The notes beneath the pieces were generated by a model. It did no database searches. It saw only the letters and a program-made list of their open reading frames with translations, and was not told where the DNA came from. From NCBI RefSeq assembly GCF_040183065.1, contig NC_091131.1, positions 102,549,330 to 102,613,329 on the forward strand: a DNA stretch of 64,000 bases, in the 5' to 3' direction. Of this stretch, positions 1 through 11,788 are shown piece after piece; the stretch's first letter is position 1, and each line of letters begins with the position of its first letter. The DNA is from Periplaneta americana (lineage: Eukaryota > Arthropoda > Insecta > Blattodea > Blattidae). The position numbers and the translations under genes were made by a program.

Positions 1-1660
1 GTAGCGAACAGCTGATTGTTTTAAGTGGCCGTGAATAAACTGAAAATTCTAATGTTTAGTGATGGTGGACCTTTTAAGTTCAAATTGTAAGCAAGTACGA
101 TTAGCTTTATTGAAGATTATCGCAAATGCGAGTGTCTATGGAGTGTTCAATCACAATTTTGCGAATCAAGTAGGTAAGTGTTGGATTGATATTGTAAATT
201 TTTATACTGAACAACAATGTAATTTTATTCTTAACAATTACTCTTCCCTTTCTACAATTTAATTCCACTCCCGTCAACAATGGGATTTGCTCTCCACACA
301 GTAACACAGTGTTCGTTATTGCACTCCACAGACGACAATGACAATTTACTTGGATTATTGAGAACAACAATGAACTGTTAATTTTTACTAATGTTCACAA
401 AGCACTATTTACAAATCAGAACTGTCAGTTCTCAGTTCACAGTTCTTCTAGCTCAGTCACTCAAGTTCATAGTATCTCGAAACACAAACCTTCAGAGACA
501 GTCCACTGTACTCGAACTCAGGTCCCTCCAACTGCGGTCCACTGCACTCGAACTCCGGGCTTCAGGCTCCAGAGTTACGAACACAACTCAAGTCGCGCTC
601 TGGTCTCGAAGCTGGCTTCACTGCTACACAAGACTAACTCGCTTACTGTCCAAATCTGCCTGTAACAACACTGGCTTACTGACTGACTGACTAACTGTCT
701 CACTCGCGTGCGTAATTTATACTCACACCATAGTTGCGAGAAAGTTCGCTATCTAGAGATTTCCGCGCATGTCCATTCTCGAATCATCCGGATATCTCTC
801 CGCTCTGCCGCGATCGCTCTCTCCCCACTCCACTCTACTCCATAAGCCACAGCACATGCCACAGGAAGCAGACGCGCGCGCAACCTCCGCGCCGGCCGAC
901 CTTGCACTTCCTCCGTCGGTCGTGAGATCGAATCTCACGCGGCTGTCACAATATTATTTAATATTTATTACCGGTACTGAATATATGCATAATAAAGATT
1001 ACGTTCAACACGACGCACTATGTAGAAAATCTGCATGCATCTTAATTGAGCGTTCGTTTTCAACTTGATTCTTTCAATATTCTCCCCAGATTGCATGCGT
1101 AAGTGCATAGAAAATTTAACTATGTAGATGTACCTTTGCAGATTCTTTATTTCAGAGTCCAATATTGTCACGCGCATAAAGTATGGAATACCTTATTATT
1201 AACTAATATATTATAATTTTATCAACATTACTGTATTTCATTTACTCTCAGAAACTCTTGTAGCTGATGTTGGCGTAAACTGAATTTACAAATAAGCAAA
1301 ATGAATAAGCAAATAAACAAAACAAAGAAGCAAATAAGAAAATAAACGGAAGAAATTGAAAGATAGAATATGGCAAAAAATGGGAATCAGATAATGAAAT
1401 AAAAAGTAAATCCTTGACGCGACAGCACACGGAGGGCCAAAACCTCCAGCCGATTGCTGGCTTTACGCCTACATATCTACAGTGCGATCGGTTATGCTTT
1501 CCTCCGCAGCACGGGTTTTTTTCCTATGAGCGAACCCCACTCGTTTGCCGCGCACTGGAGGGAGTACCAAGCCTGCTTGCTTACTTGTTGACCTTGCTGA
1601 ATGTGGCAGTCGTTCCCGGGTGTGTGTTGTGTTGTTCGTTTATTAATTCGACAGTATACA
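1..1660. other. Repeat-like upstream sequence without a recognised gene
   Basis: I see no conserved protein here. Bases 400-720 are a CT/CA-biased stretch with imperfect direct repeats, for example the two 19-mers at 501-519 and 537-555, which differ at one base. Bases 760-940 are unusually GC-rich for the window. The look is that of a terminal or untranslated region of an unrecognised retroelement, but no boundary could be fixed. The short open frames are of low-complexity composition. Confidence 0.4.
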
Positions 1661-1671
1661 TAAAGTGCATT

Positions 1672-2175
1672 ATGCCTCTTGAGTCTACAACGACACAGCG
1701 TGTCTTTATTTACGATTCACAAGTACAGTATTAACTGTCAGCTCGTGAAGTTCGAAGACGATTTCAAGAAAGATTCCTGGGTGTAAACGCTCCAGACCGT
1801 AAAACAGTCCATAATATTTATCATAAATTTCAGTAAAATGGAAGTGTCTAGCCTAAGAAACCAGAAATTCAGCGTAGGGTTTTCACCGAAGAAAGATTAC
1901 ATGATATTCGTAATCGTTAAAAAAATTCTCCTAGAAAATCTCTTCGTCGTCTTGCACAACAAGTGGGACTTTCATATAGTCTGTGTTAAAGGCTACTAAA
2001 TTATTGCACTTCAAGCCATATAAAATATGTAACTGTGGCACATACTCTTCAGCCAGGTGGCCCCGTACGTAGGCGCACATTTTGAGTAGATTCTGGAAAA
2101 TGTGATAAATAACGTCCTAAAGAGATGCAAAAAAGTGTGGAGAATGAAGGCGGGCAGTTTCAACACCTCATTTGA
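1672..2175 (+). pseudogene. Internally deleted mariner-like transposase remnant
   Basis: An ATG at 1672 opens a reading that, allowing frameshifts and stops, resembles the N-terminal DNA-binding part of an insect mariner-type transposase. Visible pieces are QRVFI, then VRRRFQERF, NAPDRKTVHNI, then SPRKSLRRLAQQVGLSYS and KLLHFKPYKI (1741-2023), which is the paired helix-turn-helix arrangement. The reading then jumps to a C-terminal end like GGQFQHLI followed by TGA at 2173-2175. The central DDD catalytic core, normally over 150 residues, is missing, and stops interrupt the N-terminal part. This is a dead, internally deleted copy. Family identity is from recalled motifs. Confidence 0.75.
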
Positions 2176-2922
2176 TAATTTAGTAAGTAATGAGCCTCTT
2201 AAATTTGTTTGTGTATTGTTGTATGGTTGGTCTATTTTATTGTTTTACCCTACCGCTAATCACGGAGACCTGGCTAACCGACTAACGAGCGGCGCGCTCA
2301 CCCATAGGCAAAACACTTCGGCGGAACTGCAAACAGAATAAGTCATTAAATAGCGGCAGCACAATTGTTACACATTACTGGCACAATTTCAATTAAATAC
2401 TTAATATTCAGATTAATAAACTGTTTTTAAAATAATGATGACTTTATACATGTAAGATGCAGAAAGTTCATAATTTGGCTATGCGAATTGGCTACTTCAG
2501 TGAATCTGGAAGCCGTGAAATGAGATCTAGAATTTTTGTTTGTTATCATCATCGTCCTTTCTCCATTGTAAAGCTTTTCTGGCGTTATTAGTGTCGGGCG
2601 GTTTATTTAAAGGTTTTTTTACCGCTTAATTCTGTATTGTTATTTTTTCAATCAATGAAAGAATGTTTAGTTTCTTCTTTTTTTGTTATAAAAATAATTA
2701 TCTATCACAATTTGAACTTGAAGGAGTTCAAGACAAAGTCGGTACATTGGTCATTACGACGGTGTGCCAGTGGGGTTTTAAGTACACAAAATAACAATCA
2801 AATACAATATTTCGCCACGTAAGCATTCCTCCGTTGATATCTTGATACTCATACAAAAAACAGAAGTTGTTGCATTTTCAGAAGCGCAACGACTGGAGAG
2901 AGGGGTGCGACGTGTGTAGAGG

Positions 2923-2932
2923 GGGGATTCCC
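2923..2932 (+). promoter_or_regulatory. Consensus NF-kappaB/Rel-type site
   Basis: The decamer GGGGATTCCC fits the kappaB consensus GGGRNNYYCC at every position. It lies 20 bp upstream of the TATA box at 2952. A single decamer can occur by chance; position in a GC-rich promoter is the only support for function. Confidence 0.35.
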
Positions 2933-2951
2933 GGCTGTCTTGCTGAAAGCG

Positions 2952-2959
2952 TATAAAAG
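2952..2959 (+). promoter_or_regulatory. Hdc: TATA box of the probable Hdc promoter
   Basis: TATAAAAG sits in a local GC-rich island (about 2885-3030) inside otherwise AT-rich DNA. About 25-30 bp downstream begins a short segment that ends in a strong splice donor at 3028. Together these look like a focused RNA polymerase II promoter on the + strand. The next recognisable host gene on this strand is Hdc, so I assign it there; a transcript joining the two would be needed to prove it. Confidence 0.55.
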
Positions 2960-2982
2960 TGCACCGCGACGCAGGACGTCGG

Positions 2983-3027
2983 TGGGAGTGCGTGCCTCAC
3001 AAGTGAACACAGCAGCCTCGTCCCTCG
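2983..3027 (+). other. Hdc: Candidate non-coding first exon of Hdc (5' UTR)
   Basis: The segment starts about 30 bp after TATAAAAG and ends in CTCG followed by the donor GTGAGT at 3028-3033. The transcription start is approximate. In the frame that would read into exon 2 it contains no ATG, so it would be wholly untranslated. Joining it to the acceptor at 39358-39359 gives a first intron of about 36.3 kb. Large first introns are common in cockroach genes, but the link is an inference. Confidence 0.5.
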
Positions 3028-3033
3028 GTGAGT

Positions 3034-4970
3034 CCGTCTTGTTTACACGTATTATTGCATAATGACAGCATCAACTTCTCTGATTGGAAATAGTCGCATT
3101 CACTGACGAAAATTAGCGTTCAGCGAGCACTGAGCGGCTCTATAAATAAGACGTCGTATAATCACTATATTTGCTTATTCCCGTGGGAACGTAAAAACTT
3201 TTCCAACTAGAACAGTATGTTAGAAACGTATTAAAAGTTACTAGATCCTGGTATACTTGTCCTGTCTTACAGAAAAACAAGATTACATGCACCTAATAGT
3301 GTGCTGTATATTGTGTATTACTCTATTACGCGAGATCAATTTCGACATTAGCATTAAAGAATTAGTCCAATTCTTTTATTTCTTTTTTAAGTACTGTATG
3401 CGTGTGTGCAGTGGAATTTAAGAAGCATATGGTATGAACAAATTTCTGGAAACTAAAAAATATCAATAAATTCATTTTAAATATTTTAATGTTGAGTTGT
3501 GGTTGCGAACTTTAATGAGTTAAGTTGGATAATTATGGTTAAATGAAAGTCTGCGTTTAATTTAATATCAAATTTGCATATTTATTTTATAAGTATGTTA
3601 GGAACTTGTACTGTAAAGTATTTTTTTTTGGGTAGTGACTATGTTAAAAAATATAAATAAGTATTAAGAAATAATGCAATGATTTTTCTTTTCCCTTTTT
3701 TTTAACTTCAGCATCATTATTAATGCTATGGTAGATGAGCGAATACTGTCGCTGTAATTTTAAAAGTTGCGAATTCTTTTTTTTTTAAGAAAATGAAATG
3801 ACGAATTACTTCGATTGTTAACAATCGAGGCCTACTATGGTAAATTACGTAATAATATTAGCTTAAGTTTATGATTCTAGCTAATTTAATTCTTGTTTGT
3901 TACGTATTTTACCATAAAGTACATTGATTATCCCCCAAAAAAATCATTATCCTTATTTTCGCAAAGTAGCAAATTAGCAACTTTAACCAATAGAACTACG
4001 ATACAATTTAATTCCCTTCACACGTTTATATAAAATAGGATATAACTAGACCAATAACTTTAAATACATTATATCACACTTTATCGTATAGGCCGAACAT
4101 GTTATTTAACATCACAACAAAAATGATTATCCTTTACAACATAGATGCAACTAATTAATTTTCATTGAAAGTAGGCTATATGTATCGCGTGGTTTACTAA
4201 CAATAATAACCTATGTCATTGTAATTACCTTTCTTTACGTTTGTGTTACCGAAAATGTTTTTATAACATACGCATAACTTCAAAAAGAGTGTGTGTAGTG
4301 AACAAAATATGTTCTACTTGGTTTTGAGTCACCTAGGTCATATTTTAGTTTTTTCTCTTAAATGACACGATTGTTTTGTCATTTCTGCTGAGAAAAGCAG
4401 AAAGACATAAACCGAAAATGTCTTTCAATACCATTTGCATAATATAAAAGAGTGTGTATAATGAACAAGATAGTCTACATTTTCTATTTGGTTCTGAGAT
4501 ATCAAAGGCTATCATTAAAATGGAAGTTGAGGAAAGTAGAAAGGCACAATGTATTGCAATCAAAGCTCAAGAATATTTAGAATTAAAAAAAATTATACAT
4601 TGTTTGTACGTTGTACAGAAAATATTAATGAAATATGAAAATGCCTGATCAAGTAGGCATTTTATAACTGTTCATTGCTTATAATATGTCTTAAAAATCA
4701 TTTTCGTCAGCAGCAATACAATAAAACAAACCCCGAATGAAAGAAATGCAAGCGCATCTAATCATATCGGGATAATGACGTCGATTGCATCTGCTCCCAA
4801 CTGCTATATATCATCTAATGTAGCTGGTATAGCTTTATATACGAAGTTTCTAATGTTCCCCAAATAAAGAAATAAAAAGTGAGATCAGGCGAACTTGTCC
4901 ATTCCACCTCACTTGTACTCACCGAGACTATTTATCACGATACATTGCCTCTTCATTTTTCTCAATCTTC
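3034..4970. other. AT-rich intronic stretch, nothing recognised
   Basis: Start of the inferred first Hdc intron. No transposon protein, tRNA-like promoter or terminal repeat was recognised. Short open frames have no recognisable similarity. Confidence 0.5.
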
Positions 4971-4977
4971 TCCTTAA

Positions 4978-5659
4978 GGGGTTAGGTACAGCTTACAGCA
5001 GTAATATATAGAAATATTCAACATTTTTTTCTTCCATTACTGTATCTTATACAATAATGACAAATAGTATGTATATTTATATTTTTTTCTTTCAAAATTC
5101 AAAATGGTGGCAGTTATGAAGCTTTTCCCTTATAACTCATAAACTATCGAACATTCTGTGATGAAAATTGTTGTGTGTGTTTATGCATATCATATCTACA
5201 ATATGATGCAAGATCACTCCTCTACCTTTCATAGATTGTCTCATAAAAAATATATTCATCTAAAAATGGTCAAATATCAGTATTTTCTTCTAACACAAAA
5301 TACAAATATATTATTTATTAAGGAATGTAGTTGAAAGAGCATGATATTGTAAACATGAGTTTCAACAATAAAATAAAAGAGAGAGAACATGAAAAAGTTA
5401 ACAAGTTTATGGGTTATGAGGGAAACGCTTCATCACTGCACAGTGAACTGCAACCATTTTGAATTTTGAAAATATATATATATATATATATATAATAAAT
5501 ATATTTATTTTTAAATCGTAAAAATATATATTTTTTCATATAGCAGAAGGACAGTGTTTTACACATACCTATTTTCATTATTGTACAAGATACAGTAATG
5601 GAGAGGAAAAATGTTGAATATTTTCAAACATTTTACTGCTCTAAGCTTTACCTAACCCC
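4978..5659. mobile_element. Foldback/MITE-like DNA element with long inverted repeats
   Basis: The ends are GGGGTTAGGTA at 4978 and its complement ending at 5659. The arms are about 200-250 bp with roughly 85% identity, so the element is nearly one palindrome. Landmarks pair across the element: the left ATTCAACATTTTTTTCTTCC with the right block near 5605-5625, and CAAAATGGTGGCAG with CTGCAACCATTTTG. It is flanked by TTAA on both sides (4974-4977, 5660-5663). This fits a TTAA target duplication (piggyBac-type), but can equally be read as a TA duplication with an AGGGG terminus. No coding capacity. A (TA)n run lies at about 5472-5494. Confidence 0.75.
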
Positions 5660-5663
5660 TTAA

Positions 5664-6270
5664 AGTTAACGATGCAAAAATTTTAGTGTGTCATTAAAAA
5701 AATGTGCCTTTATTGTCTCAGATGATTAAGTCCACAGACTATTTGTCTTGCTCGTTGCATATGTAAATTCATACAAATGTACAAAAGATGTCTATAAACC
5801 TTGTCGATAACTCCAAACATAAAGAAGATATCTAAGATGGCAAATGTTTTTAGGCCATCTGGAATAACTAAAATAGCCTAAAGCTTCCAACTTCTCAGCA
5901 ATACATTATATGACTATAAAGATTGACTTACTGGTGCCATATCTAGTAATGCTTTACTCAATACAGCTACTTAATTGTAGAAATTTCCTGAAGTTACTGT
6001 CTCGTTACCGAAGTTACCGAAGGATTTCCCTGAAGTTCGTCTGTTGGAAATATTATTTTCCGTCATTACTACACCGATAACAGGGATGACTTACTGAGAG
6101 ATAGTAGACTTTTGACAGATGGAGCGAGTACAGCTATAAAAAAAAAATCAATAATGTCTTATTACGAACTTTGTTGGTCTTACCGGGTTTTGAACTTAAG
6201 TCTCTTGCTTGGAAGACTGACGTTCTAACTATTTAGGCAAGAATGAACAACTTAAATAACAGTGATATAC
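5664..6270. other. Intronic stretch, nothing recognised
   Basis: AT-rich DNA between two TIR elements. No coding or repeat assignment could be made. Confidence 0.45.
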
Positions 6271-6815
6271 AGGGTGGAAGTGAAATAATCCTAGTTTGAA
6301 AGGGACAATAGAGTACACATAAACAAATATAAAACCTATATTACGTTATGTGACTAAATGCACGGTTAATTAAAAAATTAAGTTGGAAATTTCAGCAGTT
6401 TGGCAACATCGCCGCTAACACAGTCCTCTTTCTTCCCGTAATACAGATGTAAGAGGTCAACGAACACAGATGTCTCCCAAGGTAAACTATCTCCCATCTC
6501 CCTCTCTGGTTACAACGTTGTAATCTGGTTGCATCATTCAGTAGCTTGAAATTAATTATATTTAATTTAAACTTACACGAAAACCATTCACGCTATTGAA
6601 ATACGCCGGAGGGGTAAACGAACCTTTACTAGATTTTCTATCGATATGGACAAAAATCACTATCCTACTCGCAATAGTTACCGAATAAGAGGGCCGTAAA
6701 CATTTGGGAGAAAACTATTTTTCTGAGAAAACTATCAACTTTCCACCAATACGATATTACACATTTTCGTTGCATACAACATGAGATGTTCGTTCTGAAA
6801 ATCCGCAATTTCATC
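6271..6815 (+). mobile_element. Non-autonomous DNA element, copy 1 of a window-internal pair
   Basis: From 6362 to about 6815 the sequence aligns with 59484-60200. Shared blocks include CATCGCCGCTAACACAGTC, ACGCTATTGAAATA, TTTTCTATCGATATG and ACTCGCAATAGTTACCGAAT. The left end, ACAGGGTGGAAGTGAAATA at about 6273, is close to the complement of the right end of the other copy (TATTTCACTTCCACAGTA at about 60213). That identifies a terminal inverted repeat. No coding sequence. This copy lacks the small insertion seen in the other. Confidence 0.65.
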
Positions 6816-7032
6816 TGTTCCTCAAACAATTTTTATGTGTGTATAAAGTTTGTATCTCCAGTTCTTTATAGTATATAGGCTATCTACATTTTGCATTTTT
6901 TCATTATATTGCGCCCATTAAGGAACATCACCCCGCAGCTAGTGTCCTACTATGCAATACCTGTATTAAAGCCGGTGGATTTCAGTTTCAACGATTTTTG
7001 CCAATTTTATAATGTTAAAATACTTGTTTTTA

Positions 7033-7284
7033 GTCGGTTACGTAACAATGCCTTATCAACTATTAGCTTATTTAGCGTCGATGCAATTTCTGAAAGCGAG
7101 ATGGTATTTGCGAGATGAGACCTAGTATTAATCATGAGATTACATGACATTTGCCTTACAGTCATGAAAAACTCGAACAAAACCCAACCAGGTATTCAGT
7201 CCAAGCAAGAATCGAACCCACGTTCGAGCGAAGCTATGTATTAGCAGTCCAACGCGCCTGCCGTCTGAGCGACGCCGGTGGCTG
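7033..7284 (-). mobile_element. tRNA-derived SINE, family A
   Basis: In reverse orientation it has a tRNA-like head with a B-box complement near GAATCGAACCCACG (7211-7224). The body contains the hallmark AACCCAACCAGG (7184-7195). The tail matches the family motif in which 'acgctgtatcaacta' is followed by 'ttatttagcgtcgat'. Related copies occur at 29572, 36211, 40266/40976 and 46003. This copy is diverged. Confidence 0.75.
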
Positions 7285-7565
7285 CAAGACTAGTTACGTT
7301 CGAGTATAAAATTATTGTGATTTTTGTCTTTATTTTGATATTGAAGGTTCATTGTGAGAACTGTATGCATTGGATGTCCCTGCTCTTCCCCCACCACTAG
7401 CATTAGCCTCAGTGAACATACAAAGAAGTCTACTTAAATGGGCAATATATCGATGCCTTTGATGTTCTCTAGCGACGAAATGGGTTTACTATTTAAAATA
7501 TTTACATTAACATCATACATTGCTTCGCGAAGTTTGTAGGTGCAATTTTTCTACACCCTGCAGGT

Positions 7566-8077
7566 CTATTATACTTACTTACAAATGACTTGTAGGAACC
7601 CTCAGCTTCAATGCCGCCCTCACATAAGCCGCCATCGGTCCCTATCCTGTGCAAGATTAATCCAGTCTCTATCATTATATCCCACCTCCCTCAAATCCAT
7701 TTTAATATTATCCTCCCATCTACGTCTCGGCCTCCCTAAAGGTCTTTTTCCCTCCGGTCTCCCAACTAACACTCTATATGCATTTCTGGATTCGCCCATA
7801 CGTGCTACATGCCCTGCCCATCTCAAACATCTGGATTTAATGTTCCTAATTATGTCAGGTGAAGAATGCAATGCTTGCAGTTCTGCGTTGTGCAACTTTC
7901 TCCATTCTCCTGTAACTTCATCCCTCTTAGCCCCAAATATTTTCCTAAGAAACTTATTCTCAAACACCCTTAACCTTTGTTCCTTTCTCAAAGTGACAGT
8001 CCAAGTTTCACAACCATACAGGACAACCGGTAATATAAATGTTTTATAAATTCTAACTTTCAGATTTTTTGACAGGT
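7566..8077 (-). mobile_element. LINE family 1, 3' end with ORF2 C-terminus (copy 1)
   Basis: The minus strand encodes a 123-residue open stretch (7991-7620) that starts RKEQRLRVFENKFLRKIFG and includes RWAGHVARMGES and GRPRRRWEDNIKMDLREVG. It is the C-terminal tail of a non-LTR retrotransposon ORF2, and I recall this wording as very common in Periplaneta. The plus-strand start with repeated 'cttactta' is the 3' tail. The 5' truncation is at about 8077. Two further 3' copies lie at 9290 and 53843, and an RT fragment at 24081. Confidence 0.85.
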
Positions 8078-9289
8078 CTATATATAAAGTAACTTAATAC
8101 AAAAATAGGGAATAATTTTAACTGCTCACATTTTCGGTTTTATGAATTCTTGAATATCATGATACTGCCCCTTTACTGAAGAATTGAATTTTTTTATGTT
8201 AGCGTTTAATTGCCAAAGTAAAGAGTTTGTTAAAATGAGTTTAAGTTTAATGTGGAATTAATCCTGTTGGAACGGTGTTTTATCACTTTCTGTTTGTGAG
8301 AAGAAATAGTTTTATTCCTGCAAACTTGGATTGGACTTATCCACATTCAGACATCCAACGAGGACTTAACGATTAAAAAAAATACCGTTTGGTTTTGCTT
8401 CACATTTTATTTCATCGTAGGATTTTACTTTCTTTAAGGTCATTAAAATACAATTCAATCTCAGTTACAGTTTTGGACACCATTATCTACATATGCTTCG
8501 TAATTATGCAACACCATTATTACGAGATCCAAACAATGAAAATAATATTAGTGAAGATGATGCATCTCCACACATCTACAAATCTGTAGAACAATAATAA
8601 TTTGTGAACAACACATTTGGGTATGTGGATAAACGTCAGCATAAAGTTAATGTTTGGGGTTCCTCTCTACTTATACTTCAGTCCGTGACTGTATGTAGTT
8701 TGTCTATTTTGAAAATAATTATTTTTTGAAACAGTTTTCTGATTCACCTGCAAATTTACAGATACGAGTTATCACTTCTTAACCATCGATATGTCGAATA
8801 ATATTTCAAACTTATTGAATAGTAGCAATTTTCTCGGTACGTTTAACATTATCAATTGCTTGTTACATTACACATAATGCAGCTGTATGAATCGAACTTC
8901 ATCACTGATGTTTGCTTTGCTTATTTAGAGATCGTATTCCCCATCCCTTCCTTCATACCAGCGTATCTATGCCCAATGAAAGGGTACTTGCCTTTTATCC
9001 CGAAAAGTGTTACATATGCCTGCTCCAGGATATCTATCAGATAACAAAAAAGAGGGAATATCTAGGATTTCTTTCATCAGCACATGCACACCTTACGATT
9101 TCATACGCAAACACACACTCTTACAAACTCAAACGTGCTGTTATTCCCGAGGAAAATTATACAGTCAGCTCCGACTAATTCGTAGCTGTTAGCCATTAAT
9201 ATTTCAATTCTATTGCGATGTAATGCAGTATAAATTGTAATATATATTCATTTTCTAATGCTGAATACAAAATAAAAGTATAACATAAA
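8078..9289. other. Intronic stretch, nothing recognised
   Basis: Sequence between two copies of LINE family 1. No protein similarity or repeat boundaries recognised. Confidence 0.45.
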
Positions 9290-10075
9290 ATACTTACAAA
9301 TGGCTTTTAAGGAACCCGGAGGTTCATTGTAGTCCTCACATAAGCCCATCATCGGTCCCTATCCTGAGCAAGATTAATCCGGTCTCTATCATCATATCCC
9401 ACCTCCCTCAAATCCATTTTTATATTATCCTTCCATCTACGTTTCGGCCTCCCCAAAGACCTTTCTCCCTCCGGCCTCCCAATTTATGGATTCACCCATA
9501 CGTGCTACATGCCCTGCCCATCTCAAACGTCTGGATTTAATATTCCTAATTATGTCAGGCGAAGAATACAATGCGTGCAGTTCTATGTTGTGTAACTTTC
9601 TCCATTCTCCTGTAACTTCATCCCTCTTAGCCCCAAATATTTTCCTAAGCACCTTATTCTCGAATATCCTTAGCCTCTGTTCCTCTCTCAAAGTGAGAGT
9701 CCAAGATTAACAACCATACAGAACAACTGGTATTATAATTATTTTATAAATTCTAACTTTCAGTTTCTTTGAGAGCAGACTGGATGACAAAACCTTCTCA
9801 ATCGAATAATAACAGGCATTTCTTATATTTATTCTGCATTTAACTTCCTCCCGAACGTAATTTATATTTGTTACTGTTGCTCCAAGATATTTGAACTTTT
9901 CCACCTTTTCAAAGGATACATTTACAAATTTTATATTTTCATTTCGTACTATGTTCTGGTAGACATAATCATATACTTTGCCTTTTCGGGATTTACTTTC
10001 AAACCTATCTCCCTACTTGCTTCAAGTAAAATTCCCGTGTTTTCCCTAATGGTTTGTGGATTTTCTCCTCCATGT
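9290..10075 (-). mobile_element. LINE family 1, 3' end (copy 2)
   Basis: The same family as at 7566, reaching further 5'. The minus strand shows the C-terminal tail (9691-9437, with RIFENKVLRKIFGAKRDEV and RWAGHVARMGES). It also shows the preceding region (9904-9707, with EKFKYLGATVTN and SLLSKKLKVRIYK). A deletion after MGES removes the 'RVLVGRPEGK' segment present in the other copies, and frameshifts separate the two blocks. Dead copy. Confidence 0.85.
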
Positions 10076-10182
10076 ACCAAATCTTATAACCTTATTCCTT
10101 TGCTGTGGTCGTTCCAGAGAATCAGTCACATTCCGAGGCTTAAGTTGTGTTTTCGTAACAAGCTGTTTTTTTACGGTGATGG

Positions 10183-10345
10183 TTGTTAGCCCATCGCCCA
10201 ACCCTCGAGCTGGAGGACCACCCCTTATCGGCTGTCCGCGACTGCTTATTCAATATATTCACAGCTACCCTCTATATCTGGAGGCTGTCTCCTCTATCCG
10301 GAACCTGAGGACGCGACATGCTGTGGTGATAGAGACCCATCATAC
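10183..10345 (+). repeat. LINE 3'-UTR-like fragment
   Basis: The stretch from GTTAGCCCATCGCCCAACCC (10185) through CTGGAGGACC, GGCTGTCCGCGACTGCTTAT and GCGACATGCTGTGGTGATAG resembles a conserved non-coding 3' segment of cockroach LINEs as I remember it. The same lead motif, CCCAACCTGGAGGACCA, recurs near 26265. Class uncertain. Confidence 0.4.
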
Positions 10346-10469
10346 ATGGTGGTATAGCATTAAATATCATCCACAATTCGTGTAAATTTAAATTTCTGCA
10401 GTAAAAAAACTCATATCCCATATAAAAAGCTAAAATTTGAACAAGAAGGGAAAAATAAATTGACTGAGC

Positions 10470-10684
10470 CATTGCCTAAGAAGGAACTGTTTTTTGAAGA
10501 CACTGGAAGGAATGGCGAACGGAAGAAAAGTTCGGAGCAGAAAAAGATATATGATAGACAGCATTAAGATATATGGATCACATGCGGAGTCTAAGAGAAA
10601 GGCGGAAAATAGGAAAGACTGGAGAATGTTGGGTTTGCAATGAAAGACCTGCCTTTGGCAGAACACTATGAATGAATGAATTTC
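10470..10684 (+). mobile_element. LINE family 2, 3' end with GAAT tail (copy 1)
   Basis: The translated remnants follow the C-terminal tail seen at 61983-62541: a KDALEGM-like block, then RGRRRY and IKIYGS, then an RKDWRMLGLQ-like block. The stop and the tail of AATG units (10668-10682) end the element. The 5' end is truncated. Confidence 0.7.
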
Positions 10685-10689
10685 TTATA

Positions 10690-11660
10690 AGTCTCAAGAC
10701 TAAGCTTTCTCTCCTTCGTGTCACCAACACATTCTATCTTTCCCATTTCACATTATATTATTATCTGCGATAGTTAAAATAGATTCGGATGGAGTTTTGG
10801 AGGTAGTACGGGTTTCCAATGCTGATATAGGTTCTGAGGGCTTAGGACTCAGGGCTCCGAGGTTATTAGATAATGGTCTGAGGATGAGAGCTTGTTCTGT
10901 CAGAGCTGAGACAGGATAGCCTGCCTGTCAGCATCGGATTTTCCTAATGCCAATCAGGTCACCTGTCGGACTTTGACAATCATCGCATACCTATATAGGT
11001 ACACAGTGAGCCTAAGGCATGAATCCGTCCGGGTCCGAGCCTCGGAAAGATAGGCACCCACAGTATTCTATTCTCGTTATTTAAATTTGTTTAATTGGAT
11101 AGTTGACACAATGTCGGGATCACAAGATTCTTTTTATTTTTTCACCTAGTTAATTTTAGCAAAGAACAGGAGGAATAACATCACTTTACAGAGCATGAAG
11201 GAATATTCGGCTCCACATATTTGTATAATCAATTATTTTTTTTAGAATGAAGCGAGATGAAATATTAAAATAAAACTGATCGTAGCGATTAAACATTTTA
11301 ATGACCTCTCAGAGTCGCCTATGCTCAAGCTATTACATAAAAAATTATTTAAGAATAAAAGATCTTATAAGTCCAAAAGTGCAGGAGACAATGTGAGCTG
11401 TCTTAAGAAGAAAATCAATTTGGAGCTTCAATGTATTAATAGGTTCGCAGCATACTCTTTATAAAACATTTGAAAATAGATGCATCATTTTATTGTTTAA
11501 ATCAATAAATGTTTCACATTGAAGTCATTTTAAATCAGGTTAGAATCGTTCATCTAGTCTTTTGGTCCAAGTTGAGTGGCCCATGAGTTAAAAAAACGTC
11601 CATGAGGATATTCGGTTCATGGTTCATTAAATAATACAAACACACGGCGTTCGTATAAAC
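10690..11660. other. Intronic stretch, nothing recognised
   Basis: No coding or repeat assignment. Bases 10830-11050 are comparatively GC-rich and TE-like in appearance, but without a recognised family. Confidence 0.4.
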
Positions 11661-11731
11661 CAGTCATTTCCAACTGGACAATCTGTGACGTCGGAGCGAG
11701 TTTCCCCTCTCGGAGCAGAGCTAGTATAGCA

Positions 11732-11773
<42 letters not shown>

Positions 11774-11788
11774 ATGTCGAGTCTCCAT

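Noticed and set aside
3141..3148. Second TATA-like octamer TATAAATA downstream of the putative exon 1
   Set aside because: It lies in AT-rich DNA and is not followed by a good splice donor or coding start. Kept only as a possible alternative promoter.
7540..8049. 169-codon plus-strand frame
   Set aside because: Antisense shadow of LINE family 1 C-terminal coding sequence. The minus-strand reading has the recognisable protein.
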